From Prado023 sp963700395 (lineage in GTDB: Bacteria > Actinomycetota > Actinomycetes > S36-B12 > CAIYMF01): a stretch of DNA of 64,000 nt. A model generated the notes under the pieces. That model searched no databases and was not told where the DNA came from. It saw nothing but the letters and a program-made list of their open reading frames with translations. A program made the position numbers and the translations under genes. This document shows, piece after piece, positions 39,575-48,143 of this stretch. Position 1 is the stretch's first letter. Every line of letters starts with the position of its first letter. The DNA lies in NCBI GenBank assembly GCA_963700395.1, contig CAVOXI010000003.1, positions 296,835 through 360,834 of the forward strand, read 5' to 3'.

Positions 39575-40617
39575 CAGCCCAGCACGCGGCGCACCCACAC
39601 CGCGGGGTCCTCGATCTCTGCTGCCGAGGGGAGGCTGCTCGGGGCCGCCCACACCTGCGCGAAGCCGTCAGCGCCGGCCGTCGCGATCACTGCCCGCACG
39701 AAGTCCGCGCCGCTGGTGTACTGGCGCATCTTGGTCTCCAGGCCCATCATCCGGCGCACGAAGCCGTCGACGGTCCCCGCCTGGGAGCGACGTGCCGCGA
39801 ACCGCTCCCGGATCAGCGCGACCGTGGGCACGTGCTCCGGTCCGACCTCGTCCATCACGTAGTCGGCGTGACCCTCGAGCAGGGACATCAGCCCGGTGAG
39901 GCGGTCGAAGATCTCCCGCTGGGCCGGGGTCTGGACCGCCTCCATCAGGCTGGGCCCGGGGCGGCCGCGGGCTGCCCCCACCACCGACTGCGCGACCCCA
40001 CCGAGTCGGGCGAGGAACTCCGCCACCGACACGTCGCTGATCGCGACGAATGCCTGCACCTCCGACAGGAAGTGGTCCTGGAGCCACGGGACGCCGCCGA
40101 ACTGCGCCCGGTGGGTCTCCTCGTGCAGGCAGACCCAGTAGCGGAAGTCGCGGGGGACGAGCTCGAGCTCACGCTCGACCAGGGCGATGTTGGGAGCCAC
40201 GAGCAGCAGCCGGCCCGTCTGCCCGGGCACCGTGAACGCCTCGTACTGCCCGAGGACCTTGCCGGAGAGCCACGCCATGGCCCCGCCCAGCTGCGCTGCG
40301 GTGATCCGGGATCCCACCGCCTCGACGCCGGCGTTGGCCGCCTTGTCGGCCCGTGCGGACACGAAGGGGTCCAGGGCAACCCCGAGGCCGGCGATGTTCG
40401 ACTGGATCCACTCACCCCGGTCGACCACGACGGCCGGTGCGTGCTCGGGGTCGGCGTCGAGCCCGGTCAGCGCGCGGACCGGTTCGCGAGCCAGCTGGGC
40501 CAGCTCGCGGAGCTCGGCGACCGTGCCGTGGGCCTCGGACGGGGAGGTCGTCGGGCCCTTGGGCATGAACCGCAGCCCGATGCGTTCGGCCAGGGTCCAG
40601 TCCACGAGGTTCGCCAC
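39574..40617 (-). CDS. Zinc-dependent metalloprotease-like protein, DUF2342 (F420-associated)
   Basis: The 347-residue protein belongs to the actinobacterial DUF2342 family, one branch of which is described as coenzyme F420 biosynthesis-associated. The zincin motif is HEETHRAQF, with a later acidic helix LMSLLEGHADYVMDEVG carrying a probable third ligand. Other conserved parts are NLVDWTLAERIG at the start, VVDRGEWIQSNI and a C-terminal MRQYTSGADFVRAV. It lies between dacB and tilS, as in M. tuberculosis (Rv3626c). Substrate unknown. GTG 40617 is six bases after TATGCT. Confidence 0.9.
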   Translation of the reverse strand: MANLVDWTLAERIGLRFMPKGPTTSPSEAHGTVAELRELAQLAREPVRALTGLDADPEHAPAVVVDRGEWIQSNIAGLGVALDPFVSARADKAANAGVEAVGSRITAAQLGGAMAWLSGKVLGQYEAFTVPGQTGRLLLVAPNIALVERELELVPRDFRYWVCLHEETHRAQFGGVPWLQDHFLSEVQAFVAISDVSVAEFLARLGGVAQSVVGAARGRPGPSLMEAVQTPAQREIFDRLTGLMSLLEGHADYVMDEVGPEHVPTVALIRERFAARRSQAGTVDGFVRRMMGLETKMRQYTSGADFVRAVIATAGADGFAQVWAAPSSLPSAAEIEDPAVWVRRVLG

Positions 40618-40623
40618 GGATGC

Positions 40624-40629
40624 AGCATA
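40624..40629 (-). promoter_or_regulatory. -10 hexamer TATGCT, leaderless DUF2342-tilS-hpt
   Basis: Ends six bases before GTG 40617. It probably starts the DUF2342-tilS-hpt unit. Confidence 0.5.
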
Positions 40630-40759
40630 GGCGCGCGCGCCGGAACGGGTTCCGGGACTGGGGCGGCATCGGGCGACCCGCTCCGCGGTCCATCGGGGCA
40701 TCGCACCCGTGCTGGTGGGCCCCGCCTCGGCATCGGGCGCCCTTGCGCCAGCCCTTGGT

Positions 40760-42276
40760 TCAGGGCGCGGCGCAGTCACATGTGACGAGGGTGGCCGCGG
40801 CCACGTCCAGAGCGGCACGCACGGCCAGGGCGCCGCCGGGCGCCGACCCGTCGACGAAGGCGAAGGCCAGCAGGCGGCCGTCGGGTCGGCTGGCATAACC
40901 GGCGAGGGCGCCGACACCGGTCAGGGTCCCGGTCTTGGCCCGCACGACACCGCGGGCGGGCCGCTGGCCGGTGACCCGGAACCGGTCGGCCAACGAACCC
41001 GTGGCCCCGGCCACCGGCAGCCCGGAATGGATCGCGCCGTACGCGGCAGAGGTGGCCTCGAGCAGCCCGGTCAGGGTGGAGGGGGCCAGCCTGTTGCCGC
41101 GGGAGAGCCCGGAGGCGTCGACCACCCTGTCCCCGGCGTCATCGATCCCCAGCTCGGCCAGCACCTGCTCGCCCCGTTCAGCGACTCCGGCGAAGCTGGC
41201 CGTCCCGCCGCTGGCCGCAGCGGCGAGACGACCGAGACTCTCTGCGTAGTCATTGTCCGAGGTGGCCAGCATCCGCTCGACCAGAACCCCGACGGGTGGG
41301 GACTCGACGTGGGCCAGCGCCGCGGCGTCCTCCGGCGCCTCGACCCGTTTCGGCTCCCCGCGGACGGTCACCCCGGCGGCGGCGAGCTGCTCGGCGAACT
41401 CCCGCCCCGCGGCGGCGGCCGGGTCAGCAACCCGACTGGTCCCACCGGGGCTGCGCCGCCCGTGGTCCACGAGCAGGGCACTGACCGGCGCGACGATGCC
41501 CAGGGCCGGGAAGGAGCTGGCCCAGGTGGGATGCACGGCGCGACCGGTGAACAGGGACGCGTCGTACCCGATACGCACCCTGGTGATCCCGCGGGCAGCG
41601 AGGGCGCGCGCCGTCGACGCGGCCAGGTCCTCCAACGACGCCGGGGTCAGGCTGGTCCCTGCTCCGCCCACCTTTGCGGAGGTGGACGCCAGGCTGGGAT
41701 CCCCCGCTCCCACGAGCACGACCCGGGGGGACTTCGCGTCAGGTCCGGTCAGGACGGCGCGGGTGCGCAGGCGGCTGTCGGGTCCGAGGGCATCGAGCAC
41801 CGAGGTGGCGGTGACCAGCTTCATCGTCGACGCCGGCATCGTCGGCTCGTCGGCCGCGCCGTAGAGCACCTCGCCGGTCGCGACGTCGATGACCTGCGCG
41901 GGGGTGCGGCCGGGGCCCAGCGCGCCGCCGGTCAGCAGCGGGGCGAGGGCGGTCGCCACCGCGTCGGCATCCAGCGGGGCGCCGGTCGGGGCGCTGCCCG
42001 GGGGGTCCGAGGGGGGCGTCGTGGGGGAGGCGGGGGCCGAACCGGATGCCGAGGGGGGCGGGGATGGGGCGCCACTCGCGGGAGACCTGTCCACCGCGGT
42101 GAGGTCGATCGGGACAAGCACTGGGGCTGCCAGCGGCGCCCGGGGGTCCGCGGTGCCCCGCGGGCCGGCCGCAGCCTGACCCACCCCGCCCGCGCGCCCT
42201 GCCCGGCGACGAGGCCGGTGGCCACCAGCACCGCGCCGGCCATCAGGGCCAAGGGACGCAACCGCTGGTGGGGCAC
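40760..42276 (-). CDS. dacB: D-alanyl-D-alanine carboxypeptidase/endopeptidase, PBP4 type (one frameshift)
   Basis: Secreted peptidoglycan hydrolase of the S13 family. The N-terminal signal peptide RLRPLALMAGAVLVATGL lies in one frame and the rest in another; the switch is near 42188 in a G-rich run. After a Pro/Ser-rich linker come the active-site SxxK motif PASTMKLVTA, the SxN motif ATSDNDYAESLGR, and the KTG motif VRAKTGTLTGVGAL. S13-type insertions (VRIGYDASLFTG, VADPAAAAGREFAEQLAAAG in parts) separate them. GTG 42276 is six bases after TAGGCT. Divergent from the serine hydrolase gene. Confidence 0.92.
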
Positions 42277-42282
42277 GCGGGG

Positions 42283-42288
42283 AGCCTA
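42283..42288 (-). promoter_or_regulatory. -10 hexamer TAGGCT, leaderless dacB
   Basis: Ends six bases before the GTG start at 42276. Confidence 0.5.
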
Positions 42289-42468
42289 CGTCGAACCCAC
42301 GACCTGACCATCGTCCGCTTGTCGATTCCGAACGTGCACTCGACCGGATCGACTCCGGTGCTGGGAGCCCGCGCGCCCGGTGGACTGGAGGGTCCTGCCG
42401 CGCCACGATCACCCCTGACGGTCCCGCCCGATCAGGGCGGCGTCCATGGCGACGAACAGGAGCACGCG

Positions 42469-43881
42469 GTGAAGAAGGTCCTCCTCTGGATCCTGGGGAT
42501 CGTGGGCGTCCTGCTCGTGGTCGTCATCGGGGCGCTGCTGTGGGTGGGCATCCCCGCCAAGGCCTCCAGCATGGCAGCCAAGACGGTCTGCTCGGCGGCG
42601 TTCGTCGCCGGTCGACCCACGACCAATGACCTCTTCGCCGAGGACGTCCTGCCCGCCAGCCCGGTGCTGGCTGTCGTCTCGACCGACATCGACGAGTCGG
42701 CCCGCTCGGTCACCGCCCGCTTCCTCGGCCTCTTCCCGCGCACGGCCTCCCTCGTGACCGACAGGGGATGCGTCCTCGAGGCGGAGCCCGACGCCACCGC
42801 CGTGGCCTACACGCCGGCAGCCGACACCGCCACCGAGTGGCCGAAGGGGGACGGCGCGCTCGATGAGTCGCAGTGGCCCACCGGCGTGGACGCCGCTGCG
42901 CTCACGGCGGTGGTCGATGCCGCCCTCGTGGGCGCCGGGGACCCGGCTGCGGCGAACGCCCGCGGTGTCGCCGTCGTCCATGACGGCAAGCTCCTCGTCT
43001 CCAGGGAGGCGCCAGGATTCGAGAACGGCACCGCCCTGCACGGGTGGTCGATGACCAAGACCCTGACCGGCATGCTGTTCTACAAGCTCGCCAAGGAGAG
43101 GGGGCTGACCCTCGAGACGCCGGTGGTCGACGCCTTCCCGGCAGGCACCGAGCCGTCGTGGGTCGCCGACTGGCGCACAGACGGGCGTGCCCTCATCACG
43201 ATTGCCGACCTGCTCCACATGCGCGACGGGCTGGCCAACACGGAGAGCTACGAGATCTGGGGCAACGTGCCGCAGATGCTCTACGCGGAGCCCGACATGT
43301 CGGCCTGGGCCGCCGACCGGCCCAGTGAGGTGCCCGCCGGCGAGCGGTGGCAGTACCTCAGTGCCACGACGAACATCCTGTCGGCGGTGGCCCGGGCGCA
43401 GTTCACCTCAGACGCGGACTACTGGGCGTACCCCCGCACGGCGCTCTTCGAGCCGGTGGGCGCGAGGTCGGCGACGATCGAGAGCGACACGGACGGCACC
43501 TGGGTGGGCGGGAGCTACGGCTGGGCCAGCGCCACCGACTGGGCACGCCTCGGCCAGCTGATGATGGATGACGGCTCGTGGCAGGGGGAGCAGGTCCTGC
43601 CCCCGGGCTGGCTGGAGCTGGCCACGACGCCGGCCCTGAGCCAGGGCGAGGGCCGTGGGTACGGGGCGCAGACCTGGCTCCTGGGCGATCCCGTCGCCGG
43701 GGACTGCAAGGACACGCCCGGCATCCCCGCGGACGCGATCGCGATGGAGGGTCACTGGGGCCAGATGGTCGCGATGGTCCCCTCCAAGGACGCGGTCGTC
43801 ACCCGCATGGGCTGGACCGTCGCCGACGATGTCTACGACAACTGCCAGTTCCTCGCCGACGTGCTGGCGGAGCTTCCGTAG
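42469..43881 (+). CDS. Membrane-anchored serine hydrolase, class C beta-lactamase family
   Basis: The 470-residue protein has an N-terminal membrane helix (VLLWILGIVGVLLVVVIGALL) and an extracytoplasmic alpha/beta domain of the beta-lactamase/esterase/6-aminohexanoate dimer hydrolase type. The nucleophile motif is GWSMTKTLTG (SxxK), with the second-motif region YLSATTNILSAV and a C-terminal GHWGQMVAMVP strand in place of KTG. The family includes esterases, amidases and peptidases; substrate unknown. GTG 42469 has AGGAG upstream. Lies between dacB (divergent) and ppa. Confidence 0.87.
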   Translation: MKKVLLWILGIVGVLLVVVIGALLWVGIPAKASSMAAKTVCSAAFVAGRPTTNDLFAEDVLPASPVLAVVSTDIDESARSVTARFLGLFPRTASLVTDRGCVLEAEPDATAVAYTPAADTATEWPKGDGALDESQWPTGVDAAALTAVVDAALVGAGDPAAANARGVAVVHDGKLLVSREAPGFENGTALHGWSMTKTLTGMLFYKLAKERGLTLETPVVDAFPAGTEPSWVADWRTDGRALITIADLLHMRDGLANTESYEIWGNVPQMLYAEPDMSAWAADRPSEVPAGERWQYLSATTNILSAVARAQFTSDADYWAYPRTALFEPVGARSATIESDTDGTWVGGSYGWASATDWARLGQLMMDDGSWQGEQVLPPGWLELATTPALSQGEGRGYGAQTWLLGDPVAGDCKDTPGIPADAIAMEGHWGQMVAMVPSKDAVVTRMGWTVADDVYDNCQFLADVLAELP

Positions 43882-43994
43882 CCACTCGTTCGCCGCAGCC
43901 ACTTGCGTATCTCACCCAACGGGATCGAGCCTTGGGGAGTTCCGCACCTCCGGATCGGTCCGGGCTGGGCCTCGGGTCAGCCGGCAGTTCGCGG

Positions 43995-44000
43995 TAAGGT
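43995..44000 (+). promoter_or_regulatory. -10 hexamer TAAGGT for ppa
   Basis: Gives a leader of about 35 bases that contains a GGAGG ribosome binding site. Confidence 0.4.
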
Positions 44001-44041
44001 CGGGGCACCCTGCACTGGTCATGCCCACTCCTGGAGGCGCC

Positions 44042-44542
44042 GTGGACCCGCTTACTTTCGACGTGGTGATCGAGATCCCCGCCGGGAGCCGGAACAAGTA
44101 CGAGGTGGATCACCACTCCGGCAAGATCCGCCTGGACCGTCGCCTGTTCACCGCGACCCGCTACCCGCACGACTACGGGTTCATCGACGACACCCTCGGC
44201 ATGGACGGCGACCCGTTGGACGCACTGGTCCTCCTCGACGAGCCCACCTTCCCGGGCTGCATCATCGAGTGCCGGGCGATCGGCATGTTCCGGATGAGCG
44301 ACGAGGCCGGCGGCGACGACAAGGTGATCTGCGTGGTGGCCGGCGACCCGCGCATGGACCACATCCGCGACCTGCACCACATGCCCGAGTTCGACCGGCT
44401 GGAGATCCAGCACTTCTTCGAGGTCTACAAGGACCTCGAGCCGGGCAAGTCGGTGGAGGGCGCAACCTGGGAGGGGCGCGCCGGAGCCGAGGCGGAGATC
44501 AACGACTCGTTCGCCCGCTTCGTCCCCCCGGAGCACCACTGA
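44042..44542 (+). CDS. ppa: Inorganic pyrophosphatase, family I
   Basis: Hydrolyses pyrophosphate from biosynthetic reactions. The 166 residues include FDVVIEIPAGSRNKYEVDHHSG, YPHDYGFIDDTLGMDGDPLDALVLLDEP (the D-G-D-P-L-D metal site), VICVVAGDPRMDHI and HFFEVYKDLEPGK (each in parts). GTG 44042 has GGAGG upstream. The hexamer TAAGGT at 43995-44000 fits as its -10 element. It marks the end of the block syntenic with mycobacteria. Confidence 0.97.
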   Translation: MDPLTFDVVIEIPAGSRNKYEVDHHSGKIRLDRRLFTATRYPHDYGFIDDTLGMDGDPLDALVLLDEPTFPGCIIECRAIGMFRMSDEAGGDDKVICVVAGDPRMDHIRDLHHMPEFDRLEIQHFFEVYKDLEPGKSVEGATWEGRAGAEAEINDSFARFVPPEHH

Positions 44543-44664
44543 CGCTAGCCTGCCCCTGGGGGCGGCCATCCGGGTTCAAGCCGTTCACCCGTTCAGCCGA
44601 ATGTGATTCATAGGGAAGAGCGCGACAGCGCCCTCCCATTCGGTTCTGGCGACGGGAGGGGTCC

Positions 44665-47304
44665 GTGCACGAGCAGCCGGACTACCTGGCGCGCATGTCG
44701 CGCTCCTCCCATGACGTGGTCGCCATCATGGAGTTGGGCGCACAGGCGGCTGCCGTGAGCACGTCGAGTGCGGCGGCGGTGCTGGTCCGCCAATCGGGAC
44801 GGGTTCGCATCGGCGCCCTGCATGACGTCGACGCGACGCGCCGCGATGTCGTCGCGGCCGCACTGGAGGCCGTCACGCTGGACGGCCCCGACAGCCCCTT
44901 CGGCGCGGCGCTGGTCTCCGGGCAGAACTCGATCCTGGGCATCGACGGGCTGGCGTTCAGCGGTGCGCGCCCCGGCTGGGCCCAGGAGCTGGACCGACTG
45001 GGCATCGCGGCCCTGGGGATCACCCCCCTGATCGCCGGGGACCGCGCCCTGGGGCTGCTGGTCACCGCACGGCTGACCGGCGACGAGCGGATGAGCACCG
45101 AGGAGCTGGCCGACCAGGCGCAGGTCGCCTCGCACCTCACGACCTTCCTGGACACCGCCACGGCCCTCACGCAGATGCGCCAGTCCAGCCTGGTCGTGGA
45201 CGCGATGCCCGATGCGATCATCGGCTTCTCCCGCGACCGGGAGGTCATCCTCTGGAATGCCGGCGCCGAGCGCATGTACAGCATCGCCGAGCGGGAGGCC
45301 CTCGGACGCAAGCTCGACGACCTGATCACCACGGAGTACGGGCCGGCCAGCCAGGGCAACGGCGGGCCCGCCATCAGCCTGATCAACAAGGGCAGCTGGA
45401 CCGGCAGGGTCCGCCAGCGCACCATGCACGGGCGGGTCCTGCACGCGGACGTCTCGATCGCCTCAATCGTCGAGGACGGTCGGCTGCGCGGTGCCGTGTC
45501 CATCAACCGTGACGTGTCCAGCCTGATCGAGGCCGAGGCGGCCAAGGCCGAGAACGAGCGCCGGATGCAGGCCCTGCTCGACGCGTCCCGGGCGATGACG
45601 GCCGTGTTCGACCGAGAGGGCACCATCATCGCGGTGAACTCAGCGTGGACCGCTGAGGTCCGCCTCGGCGGGATCGGACCTGAGGAGATCGGCGTCGGTG
45701 CGGACTATGTGGCCGTGATGCGCCGAGCGGCGGGGGCCTCGGAGGACGCGGCCGCCGTCGTGGCTGGCGTCGAGGCAGTGCTCGGCGGACGGGTTCCCGC
45801 GTTCGACTGGGATTACGACGTCACCGACCAGGACGGCACCCCGCACGCGTTCATGGTGTCCATCGCGCCGATGCCCGGCGCCCAGGGCGGCGCCTTCGCC
45901 ACGCACACCGACATCACGACCCGCAAGGTCATGGAGCGTCAGCTCGCCCACCAGGCCAGCCACGACCCCCTCACCGGCCTGCGCACCCGTCGCCGCGTCG
46001 AGCAGGAGCTCGAGCCCGCACTGGCCCGCTCGGTGGTGTCGGGACGACCCGTGGGGGCGGTGATCGTGGACCTCGACCGCTTCAAGGACGTCAACGACAC
46101 CCTCGGCCATGAGGCCGGTGACCAGGTCCTCTGCCAGATGGCCGCGCGCCTGCGGGGGTTCGCCCCAGCGACGGTGATCGGGCGACTGGCCGGCGATGAG
46201 TTCGTGCTGATCGTGCCCGACGTGCGCGACCGGGCCGAGCTGGCGCGCCTGGCCGGCGACCTCGCCCGGGTCATCACCGCGCCACTGCCGCTCGGCGACC
46301 GCGAGCTGTTCTTCGGCGTCAACATCGGCACCGCGCTGTCCTCGGACACCGAGCCCGGCTCGGACGTCGCGGCGAACCTCCTGCGCGCTGCGGACACGGC
46401 CATGTACCGGGCCAAGGCCCGGGGCCGCAACAGCATCGTGGCCTACGACGAGGGCCTGCGCGCAGACGTGGGCCGACGGGTGGAGATCTCGTCCTGGCTG
46501 AACCACGCACTGGACCGGGGCGAGATCTCGGTGGCCTACCAGCCCCAGTTCCGCTGCCTGGACGGCCGTCAGGTCGGGGTGGAGGCGCTGATGCGCTGGC
46601 GGCACCCCGAAGCTGGGGACATCAGCCCGGCGGAGTTCATCGCCATCGCCGAGGAGTCCGGGACGATCCTCACGATCGGTGCCTGGGTCCTCACCCAGGC
46701 CTGCCAGCAGGCCGCTGCATGGGCTCCGATCAGCGGTCCCGACTTCTCCGTCGCCGTCAACCTCTCACCGCACCAGCTCATCGACCCCGGGCTGCTCGAC
46801 ATCGTGCGCAGTGCGCTCCTGCGCACGCGCCTGCCCGCGACGGCCCTGACCCTCGAGGTGACCGAGGGCGCCCTGATCGACGACCCCGAGGCGGCGACCG
46901 AGGCCCTGGCGAGGTTGCGGGCGCTGGGCGTGCGCATCTCCCTGGACGACTTCGGGACGGGGTACTCGTCGCTCGCGTACCTCGCGAAGTTCCCCGTCGA
47001 CGAGCTCAAGGTCGACCGCGTGTTCGTCCGCGACATCGAGCGCGACCCGCGCACCCGCGCGCTGGCGGAGGGGATCGTCCGGATCGGGCACGCCCTGGGC
47101 ATGCGCGTGCTGGCCGAGGGCGTGGAGACCCCGGGGCAGCTGCGGATCCTGACCGGTGCGGGGTGCGACTTCTACCAGGGCTTCATCGCCGCACCTGCGG
47201 AGAGCGTGCAGCAGGCCACGGACCGGTTGCGTGACCCGACGCTGGGCCGCGACATCCCCGCCGAGGCCGCCCTGGCCGCCGGCCGCACGATCAGCTGGAA
47301 GTAG
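44665..47304 (+). CDS. Diguanylate cyclase/phosphodiesterase with GAF-like and PAS sensor domains
   Basis: The 879-residue c-di-GMP turnover protein has no membrane helix. An N-terminal GAF-like domain (about 15-165) is followed by PAS1 (LVVDAMPDAIIGFSRDREVILWN), PAS2 (about 305-425), GGDEF (HDPLTGLRTRRRVEQEL to about 595) and EAL (about 610-860). The GGDEF signature is AGDEF (RLAGDEFVLI), often still active. The EAL domain looks competent: GVEALMRW, NLSPHQLI, LEVTEGALI, DDFGTGYSSLAYL, KVDRVFV and EGVET are all present. The GTG start has GGGAGGGG upstream. Probably a single-gene transcript. Confidence 0.95.
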   Translation: MHEQPDYLARMSRSSHDVVAIMELGAQAAAVSTSSAAAVLVRQSGRVRIGALHDVDATRRDVVAAALEAVTLDGPDSPFGAALVSGQNSILGIDGLAFSGARPGWAQELDRLGIAALGITPLIAGDRALGLLVTARLTGDERMSTEELADQAQVASHLTTFLDTATALTQMRQSSLVVDAMPDAIIGFSRDREVILWNAGAERMYSIAEREALGRKLDDLITTEYGPASQGNGGPAISLINKGSWTGRVRQRTMHGRVLHADVSIASIVEDGRLRGAVSINRDVSSLIEAEAAKAENERRMQALLDASRAMTAVFDREGTIIAVNSAWTAEVRLGGIGPEEIGVGADYVAVMRRAAGASEDAAAVVAGVEAVLGGRVPAFDWDYDVTDQDGTPHAFMVSIAPMPGAQGGAFATHTDITTRKVMERQLAHQASHDPLTGLRTRRRVEQELEPALARSVVSGRPVGAVIVDLDRFKDVNDTLGHEAGDQVLCQMAARLRGFAPATVIGRLAGDEFVLIVPDVRDRAELARLAGDLARVITAPLPLGDRELFFGVNIGTALSSDTEPGSDVAANLLRAADTAMYRAKARGRNSIVAYDEGLRADVGRRVEISSWLNHALDRGEISVAYQPQFRCLDGRQVGVEALMRWRHPEAGDISPAEFIAIAEESGTILTIGAWVLTQACQQAAAWAPISGPDFSVAVNLSPHQLIDPGLLDIVRSALLRTRLPATALTLEVTEGALIDDPEAATEALARLRALGVRISLDDFGTGYSSLAYLAKFPVDELKVDRVFVRDIERDPRTRALAEGIVRIGHALGMRVLAEGVETPGQLRILTGAGCDFYQGFIAAPAESVQQATDRLRDPTLGRDIPAEAALAAGRTISWK

Positions 47305-47356
47305 CGCCCCGTCCACAGATCGCGCGGGTGGGCTGTTGCGGTGGGCCGGTGGTGCC

Positions 47357-47362
47357 TACGGT
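47357..47362 (+). promoter_or_regulatory. -10 hexamer TACGGT, leaderless DUF2461 gene
   Basis: Ends seven bases before ATG 47370. Confidence 0.5.
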
Positions 47363-47369
47363 GTGCCCC

Positions 47370-48024
47370 ATGGCTACCAGATTCGCGGGATTCCCCGCCG
47401 ACGCATTCAGCTTCTACGCCGATCTCGAGCTGGACAACACCAAGGCGTTCTGGGCGGACAACAAGCACCGTTACGAGGCTGCTGTCGCCGGTCCGCTGGG
47501 TGAGTTGCTCGGCGAGCTCGAGGGCGAGTTCGGCGCCGGGCCGGATGTTCCGGCCCTATCGCGACGTCCGGTTCAGCGCCGACAAGAGCCCGTACAAGGA
47601 GCACCAGGGTGGCTACGTCGAGGTCGGCCCGGCCTGCGGGTACTACGTCCAGGTCAGCTCCGGCGGGCTCATGGTCGGGGCCGGCTGGTACGCGTCCACC
47701 GGGGAGCAGGTGGCGAAGTATCGGGCAGCGATCGAGGCCGGGCTCACCGTGAAGGCCCTGCGCAAGGAGCTCGCCGCGCTCACGCGGGCGGGGATGGAGG
47801 TGGGTGGTGACCAGGTCAAGACGCGTCCGCGCGGGGTCCCGGCCGATCACCCGGACCTCGACCTCCTCCGGCACCGCACAGTCCTGGTGTCGGGCACGTT
47901 CCCCTACGACGAGCCGTGGCTGGGAACGCGCACGGCCGGGACCAAGGTGCGCGCCGCCTGGCGCCGCACCCGACCCCTCGTGGAGTGGCTCGCCGACAAC
48001 GTGACCGGTCGCGGGGAGGACTGA
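47370..48024 (+). CDS. DUF2461 family protein (one frameshift)
   Basis: About 217 residues. It opens ATRFAGFPADAFSFYADLELDNTKAFW, with FxFYxDLxxNNxxxWF-like family features (shown in part). Near 47547 one extra C in GGGCCGG shifts the frame; repaired, it reads GAGRMFRPYRDVRFSADKSPYKEH, the DUF2461 hallmark (in part). The C-terminal half runs intact to 48024 with VKTRPRGVPADHPDLDLLRH. DUF2461 function is unknown. ATG 47370 follows TACGGT by seven bases. Confidence 0.87.
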
Positions 48025-48143
48025 AGCCCAGCTGCGAACACCGGCCTCCGGGGCGAGCAGGTGGGACGCCGGGCGGTGGCCGTGCGTGCGGTCTCACCCG
48101 CGGACCCCCTGGAGCGCCCGCCGCCTGCCGGGGCGACTCTGGG

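Noticed and set aside
42288..42370. Possible tRNA around GGGTTCGACG on the minus strand
   Set aside because: The T-arm does not pair and no acceptor stem can be formed.
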